NCBI RefSeq assembly: GCF_901000735.1
Contig: NC_081546.1
Coordinates: 10,816,152 to 10,880,151, forward strand
Source of the DNA: Corylus avellana
Taxonomy: Eukaryota > Streptophyta > Magnoliopsida > Fagales > Betulaceae
Reading direction: 5' to 3'
DNA length: 64,000 bases
The translations under genes and the position numbers were made by a program. The notes beneath the pieces are model-generated. The model worked only from the letters and a program-made list of their open reading frames with translations, made no database searches and was not told where the DNA came from. Shown one piece after another: positions 34,237 to 45,610 of this stretch. Each line of letters begins with the position of its first letter. Positions within the stretch are counted from its first letter, which is position 1.

Positions 34237-36573
34237 TTTTGTGCAAATTTTAATTAACTCGCAAGTGCACGAATCGTTTGAAGTTTAATGGATTGCAAGT
34301 GCGGGGTTGATCCCACAAAGAATTGTATTTTTAAAAAATCAACTTATATCTAAACTAGTTTTACCCTAACCTAGTTCCAAAAGGGTTTTGATTTTGATTT
34401 TGAAAATTAAAAGACTAAACATAAACTAAATAAACTAAGTAAATCAAAAGATAAAAGCACTAAGGATGCGGAATCAACACTCACCAAATCATAATAACAT
34501 ATTTTATATTCATCAATATTAATCCAATTTAAATCTTATGTATGTTTTAATATGCTTCTAAGAATTAATCAAAACCATCTCATGCATCTATTCATTGACC
34601 AAATCACAAAAGAAATCCAAATTTAATTGAAATACCAGATGTATCCGTAGAACAAATCACAAGGGATATCCAATTTTTATGAGTTAAAAACCAAGCAATC
34701 AATTATGTGAAATTATCCAAAATCATCAAGTGTATCGTTGAATCACAACAAAATATCCAAGAATCATGCCACGTATTGAAAAGAAGTAAAACAATTGAAA
34801 TAAAAAACCAATAAAATCGGAATAATAAAAACTTACAATAAAGCGATGTTGTTCTTCATTGGTGAGGCTTCATCCCCAACCTTAATTGAGAATTTATCTC
34901 CACATGACTATGAAACTACAACCTAAACCTAAAGAAAAACTAAACTAAAAGAAAAGTTGTGGATTACATTCTGCCTCAATTTTTATGAGTTAAAAACCAA
35001 GCAATCAATTATGTGAAATTATCCTAAATCATCAGGTGTATCTTTGAATCACAACAACATATCCAAGAATCATGCCACATATTAAAAAGAAGTAAAACAA
35101 TTGAAATAATAAACCAATAAAATTGGAATAATAAAAACTTACAATAAAGCGAAGTTGTTCTTCATTTGTGAGGCTTCATCCCCAACCTTAATTGAGAATT
35201 TAGCTCCACATGACTATGAAACTAAAACCTAAACCTAAAGAAAAACTAATCTAAAAGAAAAGCTGTGGATTACATTCTGTCTCCAAAATTGTATCCCAAA
35301 ACTAGTCTCTGGAATTGTATGTCTTTTCTTGAATGCAAAGATGTCTATTTTTAAGCTTAGGAAGTCTTAGAAGCCCTATTAAACCTAGATAATTCGGAGG
35401 TTTGTCTCCCAATCAAAATAGAAATCTAAAATCGGAATAGGATTCGCCTAGATTTGTGTTCTTTTATTGCAGGGCAATTTTGGCATAGTAACCTTCCCAA
35501 TTAAGAAAATTCTATTCTACAACGAATTGTATTATTTTGAGTTAGCTTTCCAATGCCGCTTGAATCATCTCAATCTGATATTTGGCCAGAAAGTTATGGT
35601 CCAAAAAATGAGACATGCCAAAATTGTATCCCAAAACTAGTCTATGAAATTGTATATCTTTTATTGAATGCAAAGATGTCTATTTTTAGGCTTAGGAAGT
35701 CCTAGAAGCCCTATTAAACCTAGATAATTCGGAGGTTTGTCTCCCAGTCAAAATAGAAGTCTAAAATCGGAATAGGATTCGTCTAGATTTGTGTTCTTTT
35801 ATTACAGGGCGATTTTGGCATAGTAACCTTTCCAATTAGGAAAATTCTATTTCACAATGAATTGTAGTATTTTGAGTTAGCTTTCCAATGCCGCTTGAAT
35901 CATCTCAATCTAATATTTGGACGGAAAGTTATGGTCCAAAAAATGAGACATGCCAAAATTGTATCCCAAATCTAGTCTATGCAATTGTATATCTTTTCTT
36001 GAATGCAAATATATCTATTTTTAGGCTTAGGAAGTCCTAGAAGCCCTATTAAACCTAGCTAATTTGGAAGTTTGTCTCCCAGTCAAAATAGAAGTCTAAA
36101 ATCATAATAGGATTCGTCTAGATTTGTGTTCTTTTATTACAGGGCGATTTTGGCATAGTAACCTTCCCAATTAGGAAAATCTTATTTCACAACGAATTGT
36201 AGTATTTTGAGTTAACTTTCCAATGCCGCTTGAATCATCTCAATCTGATATTTGGACGGAAAGTTATGGTCCAAAAAATGAGACATATACAGAATCTGAA
36301 TTTGAACCCACTCCGAAATCTTATCCAATCTGATCTTTAATCCGATTTAACATTTTCTTGGATTTAGTTAAACTTAACCATATCATCTAGGTCTTCTCAA
36401 AGTATGCTTTTTTTCAAACTTTTCATCATTCCCTTTAAAGTTGTAGTTTTTCTTCAACTACCTACTAAACACTAAAAACACAAAACTCACACAAAACATT
36501 AAATAACGATACTGCTAAATGATTAACTAATGTAAATAAAGGGATCCAAATATGTAATATTTGGCACTTATCA
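34237..36573 (-). repeat. 5-prime LTR of retrotransposon II, enlarged by internal tandem duplications
   Basis: 2337 bp against 1379 bp for the 3-prime LTR. The excess comes from a 306-bp tandem duplication (34671-34976 and 34977-35282) and three 335-bp tandem units (35285-35619, 35620-35954 and 35955-36289). The LTRs of one insertion should begin identical, so these expansions happened after integration. Confidence 0.85.
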
Positions 36574-37207
36574 TTTGACGGAGTGAAATAAATTCCTTTT
36601 GGAATGTGATCTTTTGATTTTATTTGTTTCACTATTTTGTTTATTTTTCTCTATAAGAAAGTGTCCTTAAAATTTCGGTGCTAATCACAAAAGAGAAAAT
36701 AGAAATTTATTAGCCCTAGGTTCAACAAGCATATGGTCAATTTGAAAAATATGACTAGTTAAAAACCTCATATAGTTACCTAATAGACCTCACAAATAAA
36801 GCATAGGCAAAACGTACCACATAAGCTCAAGCTGTAGGTAGCTACAAAAACAAGTCCATTGACACAAATTTTCATCGCATGCATATTAAGAACATTCCAA
36901 GACTCAAGGAATTAAATCCACAAAAGTAACATGAGAAATTAATGGACTATCTAGGTGCATAAGACAAAAGAAAGAAAAGAAAATAAACAAAAAAAATATT
37001 TTTGTCTTTTTGAATTTTTTTTTTTTTTCGGAAATGCACACCAAAAAAAATAATAAAAAAAAATAGCAATTGCAAAACAAATAAAACAAAAATACAATGC
37101 AAAAAGAAAAACAGCATGCTCTAGGATATGCAAAGGTATACAATAAAATCAATCCTAGGCATGTGGGTGACTCACCTAACATAAGGTGAGATCACCACCA
37201 CTCTCCC
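36574..37207 (-). other. Copia internal remnant without recognisable domain
   Basis: Part of the outer Copia element between insertion II and the zinc-knuckle fragment. Low-complexity and purine/pyrimidine-biased; no integrase or reverse transcriptase motif seen. Confidence 0.5.
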
Positions 37208-37549
37208 TCAAGGGGTGAATGGTGAGATGACCAAACCCTCACTTTCTTTTATAGAATAGGAATTTTCATTTATATACACATGAGGTTTCAAATTAAAACA
37301 GTGAGGTTGAATGTGACCCACTTTTCCACAGTGATAACATGTAAGGACAAACCTTTGAGAATGTAATTTTCTAGGAGGATGCACGACTCTACGTTTAGGG
37401 TAAGATGCATGAGGGTCAATGTAGATTTTCTTACCTTTCTTACCTTTAGGAGTCAGAACAACTCCTTGCTTTTCTTCACTTGAAGATTCTTCTACTTTCA
37501 CTAGTTTAACAAAAATAGTCTTTGAAGTAAAAGCATGGTTAGAAGACAA
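37208..37549 (-). pseudogene. Copia gag C-terminal part with CCHC zinc knuckle
   Basis: The frame encodes a lysine-rich segment (LTPKGKKGKK), then CYHCGKVGHIQPHC, a perfect CX2CX4HX4C nucleic-acid-binding knuckle typical of retrotransposon gag. It is separated from the N-terminal gag fragment at 38021-38386 by frameshifts and ends without leading into a protease or integrase. Belongs to the outer Copia element. Confidence 0.8.
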
Positions 37550-38020
37550 AGAAGCAGTTTTATCAAATCATAAACCAGATCTGTCACTAGAACGCTTCTG
37601 AACATGCAACATTTTATTTAGCTTTTCACCAGAGAAGTGAGTTCTAGATTCCATCAAGTCACTTTGAAGGGATTTATTCTTAGCAATTAACACATGGTTT
37701 TCAAATTTGAGAGTAATTTCAAACAGCACGTGAATCACTCAAAGATTTCACCAAATTATCCCTTTCAAGCTCAAGATTCTTAAAATGCTTAACAATTTTC
37801 AAGTTAGTATTTCTAAGCATAGAAAATTTTTCCATCAAATTGTCAAAGGAGTTTGAAGATCACTGACCCTATTTGATTCATTATCAGAGGCGGACTATCT
37901 TAGTGTCAGAAACTTTCTAACTATCTTAGTGTCAGAAACTTTCTTGCCTAGATTTATCATGGAATTTCTAATTTCACTAAGTTTACCAAAGAAATCATTA
38001 AAAGTCTCATCCTCTAACAT

Positions 38021-38386
38021 CTAATTTCCTCCAACTGAGAAAATTAAAATTTGAAGTTTTGACGCTGTAACAAGATTTGTTCCTTCATAAGTAGTTTCTA
38101 GGATCTCCCATGCATCTTTGGCACTATCACAATTTGAAATTCTATAGAACTCAGTTTGTGAAATTGCCAAGCATAGAGCATTCATAGCTTTGTCATTCAC
38201 CATACGAGATTGTTTTTCAGGATTAGACCATTCGGCTGTCGGCTTATCTGGAGCTTTAAATCTAGATTCAATGACAGACCAAACGTCTATAGATTTTAAG
38301 AAAAATCTCATACGGGACTTCCAATAGCCATAATTTGATCCATTAAAATTAGGCACAGTGTTAAGGGTTTGAGACATCTTAAACAA
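38021..38386 (-). pseudogene. Copia gag N-terminal part
   Basis: 121 residues starting MFKMSQTLNTVPNFNGSN, followed by YGYWKSRMRFFLKSID, AMNALCLAISQTEF and AKDAWEILETTYEG. This pattern (NF-GSNY-WK, AW--L---Y-G) is the Copia gag domain family (DUF4219/UBN2). It lies 60 bp inside the primer binding site, as expected. It is truncated by frame loss after residue 120. Confidence 0.85.
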
Positions 38387-38433
38387 GAAACAAAGATCAC
38401 ACTCAGGAATTTAATCATTTACGGAGTGAACCC

Positions 38434-38445
38434 GCTCTGATACCA
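38434..38445 (-). other. Primer binding site, initiator Met type (Copia)
   Basis: On the minus strand TGGTATCAGAGC, the classic complement of the initiator tRNA-Met 3-prime end, two bases from the LTR edge at 38448. Confidence 0.92.
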
Positions 38446-38616
38446 ATTGAAAAACTCTTAACAGATAAATATCACAGTTTATACAGAATTTTTCAACTCT
38501 TAACAGATAAATATCACAGTTTATACGGAATTAACAGATATTTAAATATACGCATACAATCACCAAAATATGAAAAATTACACACAAGGATTTTTGTGAC
38601 AAAGAGGAAACCTTTT

Positions 38617-41375
38617 GGGGTAATTTCCTTTTTCTCCCATCAACTCCAACGCATTGTCACTTTCCCCCCATGAGCCAACTATACCACCTGACCCTATCAA
38701 ACTACCATTTTTTACCCAAAAGCCCCCTTCCGTCAGTCAAGGGGGTTAACTTTGACGGTCAACGCATCATGTGAGGAGCACGTGCCATCTTTAAACTTTC
38801 TCTCCCAATTTTGCCCTCACCCAAGCTGGACCACGTGTTTTAGCAGCCTTAAATGAGAAAAAAAAATTGGACCACATAATCTGTCGCACAGCCTCCTCCT
38901 TCAAGCAGGAATTTTTTTTTTTTTTTTCTCTTCTCGTCCTCTTCCCTCCTTCAAGCAGAATTTTTTTTGATCCTTCCATGAAATCTAATCGGTTTATGTG
39001 GTACCGGCTCCATCCTTATCCATTATTAATCCATCCTACAATATATCCATGAGTACCGGCCTTTAATGGTGGCTACTTGACCATGATCGGATCTAGCGAA
39101 ATCCAAGTGTCAAAAATAGGTGCAAAAACTAGTTTTTTTTTTAAAAAAAAAAATATTGAATAAATAACTAAAACATATTATATGTAATTTTAAATCCATC
39201 TCAAAATAAATAATTTAATTTTACACGTGATGCAGGTACCTTAATAACCTTTTTTTTAAAAAAAAAAGAAAAAGAAATCATTCATAATTCACTAATAATC
39301 ATTAAGCTAATGATACATATAGATTTCTTTCATGATCCCGTAAAACGACACCAATAATGCATACGCGTCCATTTGGTTTATCAAGTGCAACAATATCCAA
39401 ATTGGCTTTTAGTACTCATGGTGAGAGAGTGAAACACCTTCATGTAGGCCTATTGAGGGACTAAAATTTTCCCATATGGGCTTCCATTAATCAGAACATG
39501 GGACGAGCATGCGTGGTAGTGGGGCAGAAGAAGAAGGTGTCTAGTGTCTACCATGGGAGGAGCATGCGTGGTGGTGGGAACTATCGGTGGGGTAGTAAGT
39601 TAGTTTTTCACTTTTTCTGAGGGACACGGGGAGAATTACTTTACTAAACCCTGATTTTTCCGTCCACAAGAGTGTTGTGCAAATATCTACCTAAATTAAT
39701 AGGCAAATAAATGTACGTTTAACTCACAAGTGCACAAGATCAATATAGTAGTATGGGGTGCAAGTACAAGATCATTCCCACGAAGATTGCTAAATTTTGC
39801 TTAAAATAAATTCCGTAAGTAAAACAAAACAAAGATTGATTTTTGAGTTAATAAAGATAAAGGTAGGGCTTTGATATCTACCACTAATCACGCTCAAATA
39901 ATATAACAATATGCCAATGCTTTAACCATATTATGAATACCTAATATTTGCGAACTTAAGCGCATGGGTATATACTCCTTAAGCTATAGATTTCTCTAAG
40001 CAACGAGTTAGGCATGAGTGTATACTCTAACTCTTTTCTTTCTTAAAGGTTTTAGCATTAGTGTATACTAAGTTTTTCTTTAAGAAAGCATAAATTTATG
40101 GAAATCAACAAACACACGGAACCTAGGACATGGGTGTATACTCCCGGTTTTCCATGTTGATTAACCTAAGAACCCGGTGTGGAATTTTTTTCTTACTCTT
40201 ATTAAACCCAGGACTTCGTCAACCAAATTGATTTAATTAACTAATCTATACCACATGCATATGTTGATCAGGCAAACACATATGAGGAATTCAATAAAAC
40301 AGAAATTAATCAAGTTAAGCATCACAATATGATTATCACAAAGGCGCCAATATTGAAATATTAAATAAACATGATTAGGGCTTCAATCTAGCCCTACTAA
40401 GCAGTTTAGTTACACATGAGTTTGATGTTAAACATCTTCTTAAAATAAAATAAAGAGGAAAAGAATAAACCCGAAACTTGAACTTGAAGAGCTTCAATTC
40501 TTCTCCTTAGAATTGTGTGCCTATTCTAAAGGCTTAAGGGTCTATTTATAGGCCTTAAGAACACTCTAAAAACCCTAAAAATTGTAGCTTTTGCATTCTA
40601 GTTCACCTAGGGTTTTGAAGGGTTGAAAAGGAGGACTTTCCGGAATAGGGCGCTACTGACTTGCTCCTCACGCACGGGTGCACTCGATCGCAACCCGTGT
40701 GCGATCGATCTCCTATCTTAGGCGCTCAATCGCAAATGGCTGCTTCTTGTGCACACGAGCGCGCCTTGCTCGTCTTGGCTTGGACCTCTCTGGTAGTGCG
40801 CTCGAGTGCAGTAACCCTGCGATCGATCGCACTATCAGAACTTTTTGCTTGACTCAAATCTTCTAGATTTTTCCCAATTTTGTTCTTTAAGCCCGAGACT
40901 TCCAAAAATACTTTCTTTCTTCCAAAAGCCTACAAAAACACAAAAAACACATAAAAGAACTAAAATAGCATAAACTAAAAAAACTAAGGAATTAACAAAT
41001 ATAAGTTAAATGCTAAAATATGAATATTTTGGCACTTAACAAAGGGTACATTATTATGGGCATTTACGATAAAACCCTAAAATATAATGGCATTTCCGTT
41101 GTTTCGCACATGAAGATATTTTCAGGTGTTGGTAAATGGAGGGTATAAGCGACTTTTTATAGTACAAACTGAGGGCAAAATTGGGATAGAAAGTTTAAAG
41201 ATTCCACGTGCTCCTCACATGACGAGTTGACCGTCAATTTTAACCTCTTTGACTGACGGAAGGGAGCTTTTGGGTACAAAATGGTAGTTTGATAGGATCA
41301 GGTGGTACAGTTGGCAGTTCATGAGGGGAAAGTGACAACGCGTTGTAGTGGATGAGGGAAAAAGGTAATTACTGC
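38617..41375. mobile_element. Mutator-like element with long inverted repeats
   Basis: A perfect 9-bp target duplication AAACCTTTT (38608-38616 and 41376-41384) and terminal inverted repeats of roughly 200 bp. The arms share TCACTTTCCCC, ACCACCTGA, CTATCAAACTACCATTTT, CTTCCGTCAGTCAA and TGACGGTCAAC in order. The 9-bp duplication plus long arms is the Mutator signature. No MURA-type transposase is visible. About half of the interval is a later solo LTR (39673-41041); the remaining unique core (about 38830-39670) has no gene fragment that I recognise. Confidence 0.88.
39673..41041 (-). repeat. Solo LTR inside the Mutator-like element
   Basis: 1369 bp from TGTTGTGCAAAT to GGCACTTAACA, flanked by AAGAG and AAGGG (four of five match), with no primer site or internal region. 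It is related to the LTR family of elements I-III, closest to element III. A palindrome island (40640-40840) carries GCGATCGATC and GCGATCGATCGCAC. Probably left by LTR-LTR recombination. Confidence 0.8.
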
Positions 41376-41871
41376 AAACCTTTTAGAAAACAATCTAAAA
41401 GTAAAACCTCTCCGAGGCAGCCAAATCTAGGAAATCATTACCAAAAGATGTTCAGAGATTATAGACACTAGGAACACTTACAAAATGATGCAAGACCTTG
41501 ACTCTGTAAGATCGACAAGCCTTCAACTCATCTCCTCGCTCACAATCTTCTTCAACGTGATTCTCCTTTACCGAACCCTTTCGATAAACTTCAATTAAGT
41601 ACAATGAATCTAACACAAAATCATCTACGAGGAATAGTAAGGCTCAGAACAATTGATCACTCAAGCACGGCCTCTCACGAACTCTAGGGTTGTAAAATTT
41701 GTGCATCTCTTCTATAAAGATGTATTTATAACATCTACCAAATCCTAGACCTGGGCCCACATAAACCAAACGTTTTGGGCATCATTTCTACAGGGTGTCC
41801 GGACAGAGTTAGTGACTGTCCGGACAGCAAGCTTTGAAGACGCATTTCAGAACTTTCAGGAAATGCTATCC

Positions 41872-42687
41872 TTTTCCAACTAGTAGGTTCATATGATCAA
41901 ACTTTTGGGAGTACCATATGGGACTTGGTTTTTATAAATTGTGTAATATAGACACGCATGCCCTTTTGCTATCGAATAGTTTTGTAAGTTTTGAATATGA
42001 TTTATAGTGTTAATAAGTTATGATAATTAAGTTATATTATTTCTAGTGCTCTAGTATTATTTTAGAAGTGTGTGATTTTATGGTTTCACATGATAAAAGG
42101 AAAAGGAAACTTTTATAGCATGCTTTTTCATTGCAAACGTTTATCAAAAGGAAACACCTACAATTTTCACAACACAACATACCCCCTGACCACCTATACA
42201 CAAGCCTACCACAACAGGTATACCCGACGCACTTACACACACAGGCCTATCATTACACAAGTAGGGTCTGTTTGAGACCCTACTTGTGAAAAGTACTATT
42301 AATACCTAAAAAATTATGTCAAACTAAAAGGTGGCATGTTTAATTAAAAAATTTAAACGTATTTCTTTAACGTTTTTACTCTAAAAATAGTGAAAACGCA
42401 CGTTTAGAAAAAGTTTAGTTTTGCAGCTTTTACCAAAAAAAACATTTTTTAACTTAAAAGCTCTATTTTTCAAACACAATTCCATGCTCTTAATACATAG
42501 GCTTGCAACAACACTGCATACACCTAACATACCTATATACATAGGCCTACCATAACACAATATACACCCTACACACATCTATACACGCAAAAAGACCCAA
42601 TGAGAAAATATATATATACTTACATTAGTTGAAGATTTTTTTTTTTTTTTTTTTGTATTGAGTGAAGATTGATCAGATCTCACCATA
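41872..42687. other. Intergenic, no gene recognised
   Basis: AT-rich sequence with CA-rich stretches (about 42150-42255 and 42500-42600) and one perfect hairpin at 42256-42288. Confidence 0.5.
42256..42288. repeat. Perfect 14-bp-stem hairpin
   Basis: CACAAGTAGGGTCT, loop GTTTG, then AGACCCTACTTGTG. No U-rich tail or nearby gene makes it a terminator. It could be a transposon end-to-end junction or a small foldback. Confidence 0.9.
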
Positions 42688-43956
42688 GGGCATGTTTTGC
42701 ATAGGAAATAGACTCTGGAATGGATTTCTCGTATTTGGTTGCACAATATTCTTTGAAATAGTTGGAATGTCTATTCCTTTAAATAGGGGAATAGCTATTC
42801 TTGGAGGAATAGGCTCACAATTTGTGTTTTCCAAAACTAAAACAAAAAACCCACATTAATTTTTTTTTTCAAACACAACCTTTTTTAAAAGAAAAACAAT
42901 CTAAATGAATTATGTGGGTGGCACCACCATCAGAGTGCCTCGTGGTGGACCTCAAAGTGGTTGGGGAGCATTGGAATGGTCTTGGCCACCCTCCATGGCA
43001 CTAGGGATTGTCGCACACCCGGTGTTTTGTTAGAATGGTTGGCCACCCTTTGGGGGGGACAGGCATTCATAGAATTTTAAGAATTTTTATTACTATTTTT
43101 ATATATCTTTGTATTTTAGAATTTTGGTTTAATTTTGAGGAAAATACGTTTTACCCCTATGAACTATCCACTATTTTGCATTTTTACCTCCAATGTTTAA
43201 AACATGACACTTGCCCCCCCACACTTTCAAATTATTAATTCGATCATTCTGACTTTTTTTTTTGCCAAAATTCCCACATCACATATTTTATTTTTAAAAA
43301 AAAAATCCAAAAAAAAAAACGAAAATAAAATAAAAATAAAATAAAAATAAAAATAAAAAAAGAAAGAAAGAAAGAAAGAAAAGAAGAAATATGCTGGGGT
43401 GGCGGAACCACCCCATAGGGGGTGGCCTGGGGGTGGTTCAGCCACCCCTAGGGCCCAAGGGGGTGGTTCGGCCACCCCCTTGGGCCAAACCTTCAAAAAC
43501 AAATTTGAGGGTTTGGCCCTCGGGGTTGGTTCGGCCACCCAACATATTTCTTCTTTTCTTTTTTTCTTTTTTTCTTTTTTTGGTTTTTTGTTTTTTTTTT
43601 TTGGATTTTTTTTTTCAATAAAATGTTTTTTTTCAAAAAAAATTAATTTTTTTTTTTAAACTTGGAGCATTTTGAAAAAAAAAAAAAAAAAAAGTCAAAA
43701 TGGTCGAATTGGTCAATTTTGAAAGTTTGGGGGGGGGGGGAGTCAAGTGTCATGTTTAAACATTGGAAATAAAAGTGCAAATAGGTGGATAGTTCAGGGG
43801 AGTAAAATGTATTTTCTCCTTTAATTTTAGTAAGAACATACGTGTTGTCACCAAACAAAAGAATAGGAATAATTATTTCATTCAAACCTCTTTTATTCCC
43901 AATAATACTCATTATTATTCCTAAAAGAATTACCAATTTGTATACCAGATATGCCC
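42688..43956. mobile_element. Harbinger-like MITE (Tourist type) carrying a Mutator-like MITE
   Basis: The left end GGGCATGTTTTGCATAGGAA and the inverse of the right end (GGGCATATCTGGTATAC) resemble the GGGCATGTTTGG ends of PIF/Harbinger derivatives, with inverted subterminal AATAGCTATTCC / GGAATAATTATT stretches. The 3-bp duplication cannot be read cleanly. Confidence 0.4.
43137..43819. mobile_element. Mutator-like MITE, 683 bp
   Basis: A perfect 9-bp target duplication TTTAATTTT (43128-43136 and 43820-43828) and inverted ends of about 120 bp (both arms contain AAAATACRTTTTAC, GAACTATCCAC and AACATGACACTTG). The GC-rich core (43395-43540) is a cluster of GGTGGTTCGGCCACCCC-type palindromes. 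Open frames across the core are by-products of the repeats. Confidence 0.85.
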
Positions 43957-44011
43957 TTAAAGTGTTCACATTTTTTTTACACAAGCACTTTGGACTAAAC
44001 AGATTGCCACA

Positions 44012-45025
44012 CAGTTGCGGATCCAGGAGTTCATTCTACCATGGGCGTCAATAAAATAATAAAATATAATTATAAAATAATTTTTTTTCTTTATATATTA
44101 TATTTTTATTATAATATGGTAAATACAATCCAAAAAAGACATTATACCACAATATATGTATCACAAAAAGCATATTTATATGCTAAATTGATATATTAGT
44201 TACCATGCATGTAGGCACTAGTACAAAAGTAAAGGAAAATACAAAATACAAACTGCCTAAAATTGCATTCTATGCGGTCTTAAAGAAGCAAAATCATCAA
44301 GTATCAAATCTGAATCAAAGCTTTCAGCAATTTCCCTTTCAATGTAGACAAGTAAATTATCTTCAAGAAATTCATCCTCCATTTTGTTACGAAGTATTGT
44401 TTTAATAATTGTTTACTTCTCATACTCTAATGATTTTATAATAAAATTATTAGCATATTTCGATAGCTATTAGCCTAAAATGAATTAATAAAAAGAACAA
44501 ATCTAAGATTGGCAATAATCTTCTGAAACTCGTTAATGCTTAACAAAATCCCAAAGTATATAAAACACACCAAACAAAAAAATAATAATAATAACAATAA
44601 TGTTTTAGAATAAGATAAACAAAATGATGAAAATGAGAGATATGTCTCAATTAAAAAGTTTAAATTATAACCAAGTCAAATTAAGGGCACTATCATAACC
44701 AAGGCAAATTAAGGCATTAATGGCTTTAATTATAAACTTTACTCTCAACTTACTTGGTTGGGTACTTGGATTATGACAAGAAAATACCAAATATTGATAA
44801 ATAAACATTAAATTTCTAGACTTTTTTTTTTTTAATGTGAAACCAAGAAACCGAAACAGCTGGAGGAGTTTTTTTCCTCTTTTTTTTTTTGTAACAAAAT
44901 TTTGTTACCTGGGGTGGTAAACAATTCATGCCATAAAAATATGTAAAAAAAAAAATAAATTAATTAATTTTTTTTTTTTCCAGGGGCAACCGCCCCTAAG
45001 TCACCCCCACTTCTCTCCACCACTG
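44012..45025. mobile_element. Non-autonomous hAT element, 1.0 kb
   Basis: Ends CAGTTGCGGATCCAGGAG and the inverse of a right end reading CAGTGGTGGAGAGAAG, flanked by TTGCCACA (44004-44011) and TTGCCATA (45026-45033), seven of eight matching. This end type is a common plant hAT family. The interior is AT-rich with no coding capacity. Confidence 0.8.
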
Positions 45026-45279
45026 TTGCCATATAATTAGTTCCAAATAGGCATCATGCTAATCATGTATAAATTGACTAAATGAGCAAGTTAGAAAGTT
45101 CTACTCATCCCATTAGCATGTTGAGTAGGTTATGATAGAGTAAGCTAAGATGAACCAACGTGTGATGGACTATTAGCACTTTCTAGTGTACTAGTGTGTG
45201 AGGGTTGAGGTTGAGAAGCAATCTGTATCACACAAATCACATAATTAGTGCATTTAACCACTCAAACTGAAATGCTGGT

Positions 45280-45610
45280 TCTGTTGTATGCAATCTTTGA
45301 CGCACTAAAAATAGCTTAGACATGCTAATACTCCAAGCACTGAAGAGCAGCTCTTGAAGCAAATTCTGTGGGAAGTCAGAACTAGACTTGTTGTAAAAGG
45401 ACGATTTCCGAGAACTCAGGAGAATCTTATTTTGTGCTCCTTGTGGAATTTTCCTACTGATATGCTTTTGTAATGTTGGCTTGTAGGTTTTGTTTTCCCT
45501 GTTTTGGTTGTTTTTCTCAACTTTTGTAAGGGATTGTAATTGTGGTTGAAGAGTTGCTCTGTTTTGAGCTTTGTTCTTGATGAAATCTCTTATTCATCAA
45601 AAAAAAGTGT
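45280..45610 (+). mobile_element. Probable 5-prime-truncated LINE tail
   Basis: A T/G-rich stretch reading TTTGTAAGGGATTGTAATTG then TTCTTGATGAAATCTCTTATTCATC and a short poly(A) (45599-45606) has the look of plant LINE 3-prime untranslated ends. No reverse transcriptase or clear target duplication is visible. Confidence 0.4.

Larger units (their letters stand above)
28906..36573 (-). mobile_element. LTR retrotransposon II: gag-only, tRNA-Asp primed, carrying a CACTA element
   Basis: Sister of element I. 3-prime LTR 28906-30284, internal 30285-34236, 5-prime LTR 34237-36573; flanks TTTCA and TTTGA (four of five match). Without the CACTA passenger at 32824-33703 the internal region is only about 3.1 kb. 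It holds a decayed gag-like frame and no pol genes. Internal sequence next to the 3-prime LTR (30285-31950) matches 19860-21540 in element I closely, so the two are members of one family. Confidence 0.82.
17331..41871 (-). mobile_element. Nested gag-only Copia retrotransposon, about 24.5 kb with insertions
   Basis: Minus-strand element. The 3-prime LTR is 17331-18119 and the 5-prime LTR begins at 38448 and is truncated at about 41871. A primer site complementary to initiator tRNA-Met (TGGTATCAGAGC) sits at 38434-38445, two bases from the LTR. The own internal sequence is only about 2.5 kb: 36574-38447, 28749-28905 and 18120-18570. It encodes a Copia-type gag piece and a zinc knuckle but no recognisable integrase or reverse transcriptase. 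Everything else inside comes from later insertions: two LTR elements, a Mutator-like element and their own passengers. The left flank is AAAAC; the right flank is lost. Confidence 0.8.
38448..41871 (-). repeat. Copia 5-prime LTR, split by a Mutator-like element and truncated
   Basis: LTR sequence occupies 38448-38616 and 41376-41871, matching 17331-17905 or so of the left LTR, with a short local duplication near 38448-38535. Homology stops at about 41871, before the LTR start, so the outer end was lost. Confidence 0.8.

Noticed and set aside
36904..37182. 92-residue minus-strand frame left of the Copia zinc knuckle
   Set aside because: Phe/Leu/Lys low complexity from T- and A-rich runs; no pol motif.
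43227..43659. Overlapping frames on both strands with Gly/Pro-rich and Phe-rich stretches
   Set aside because: Products of GGTGGTTCGGCCACCC palindromes and T runs in a Mutator-like MITE.
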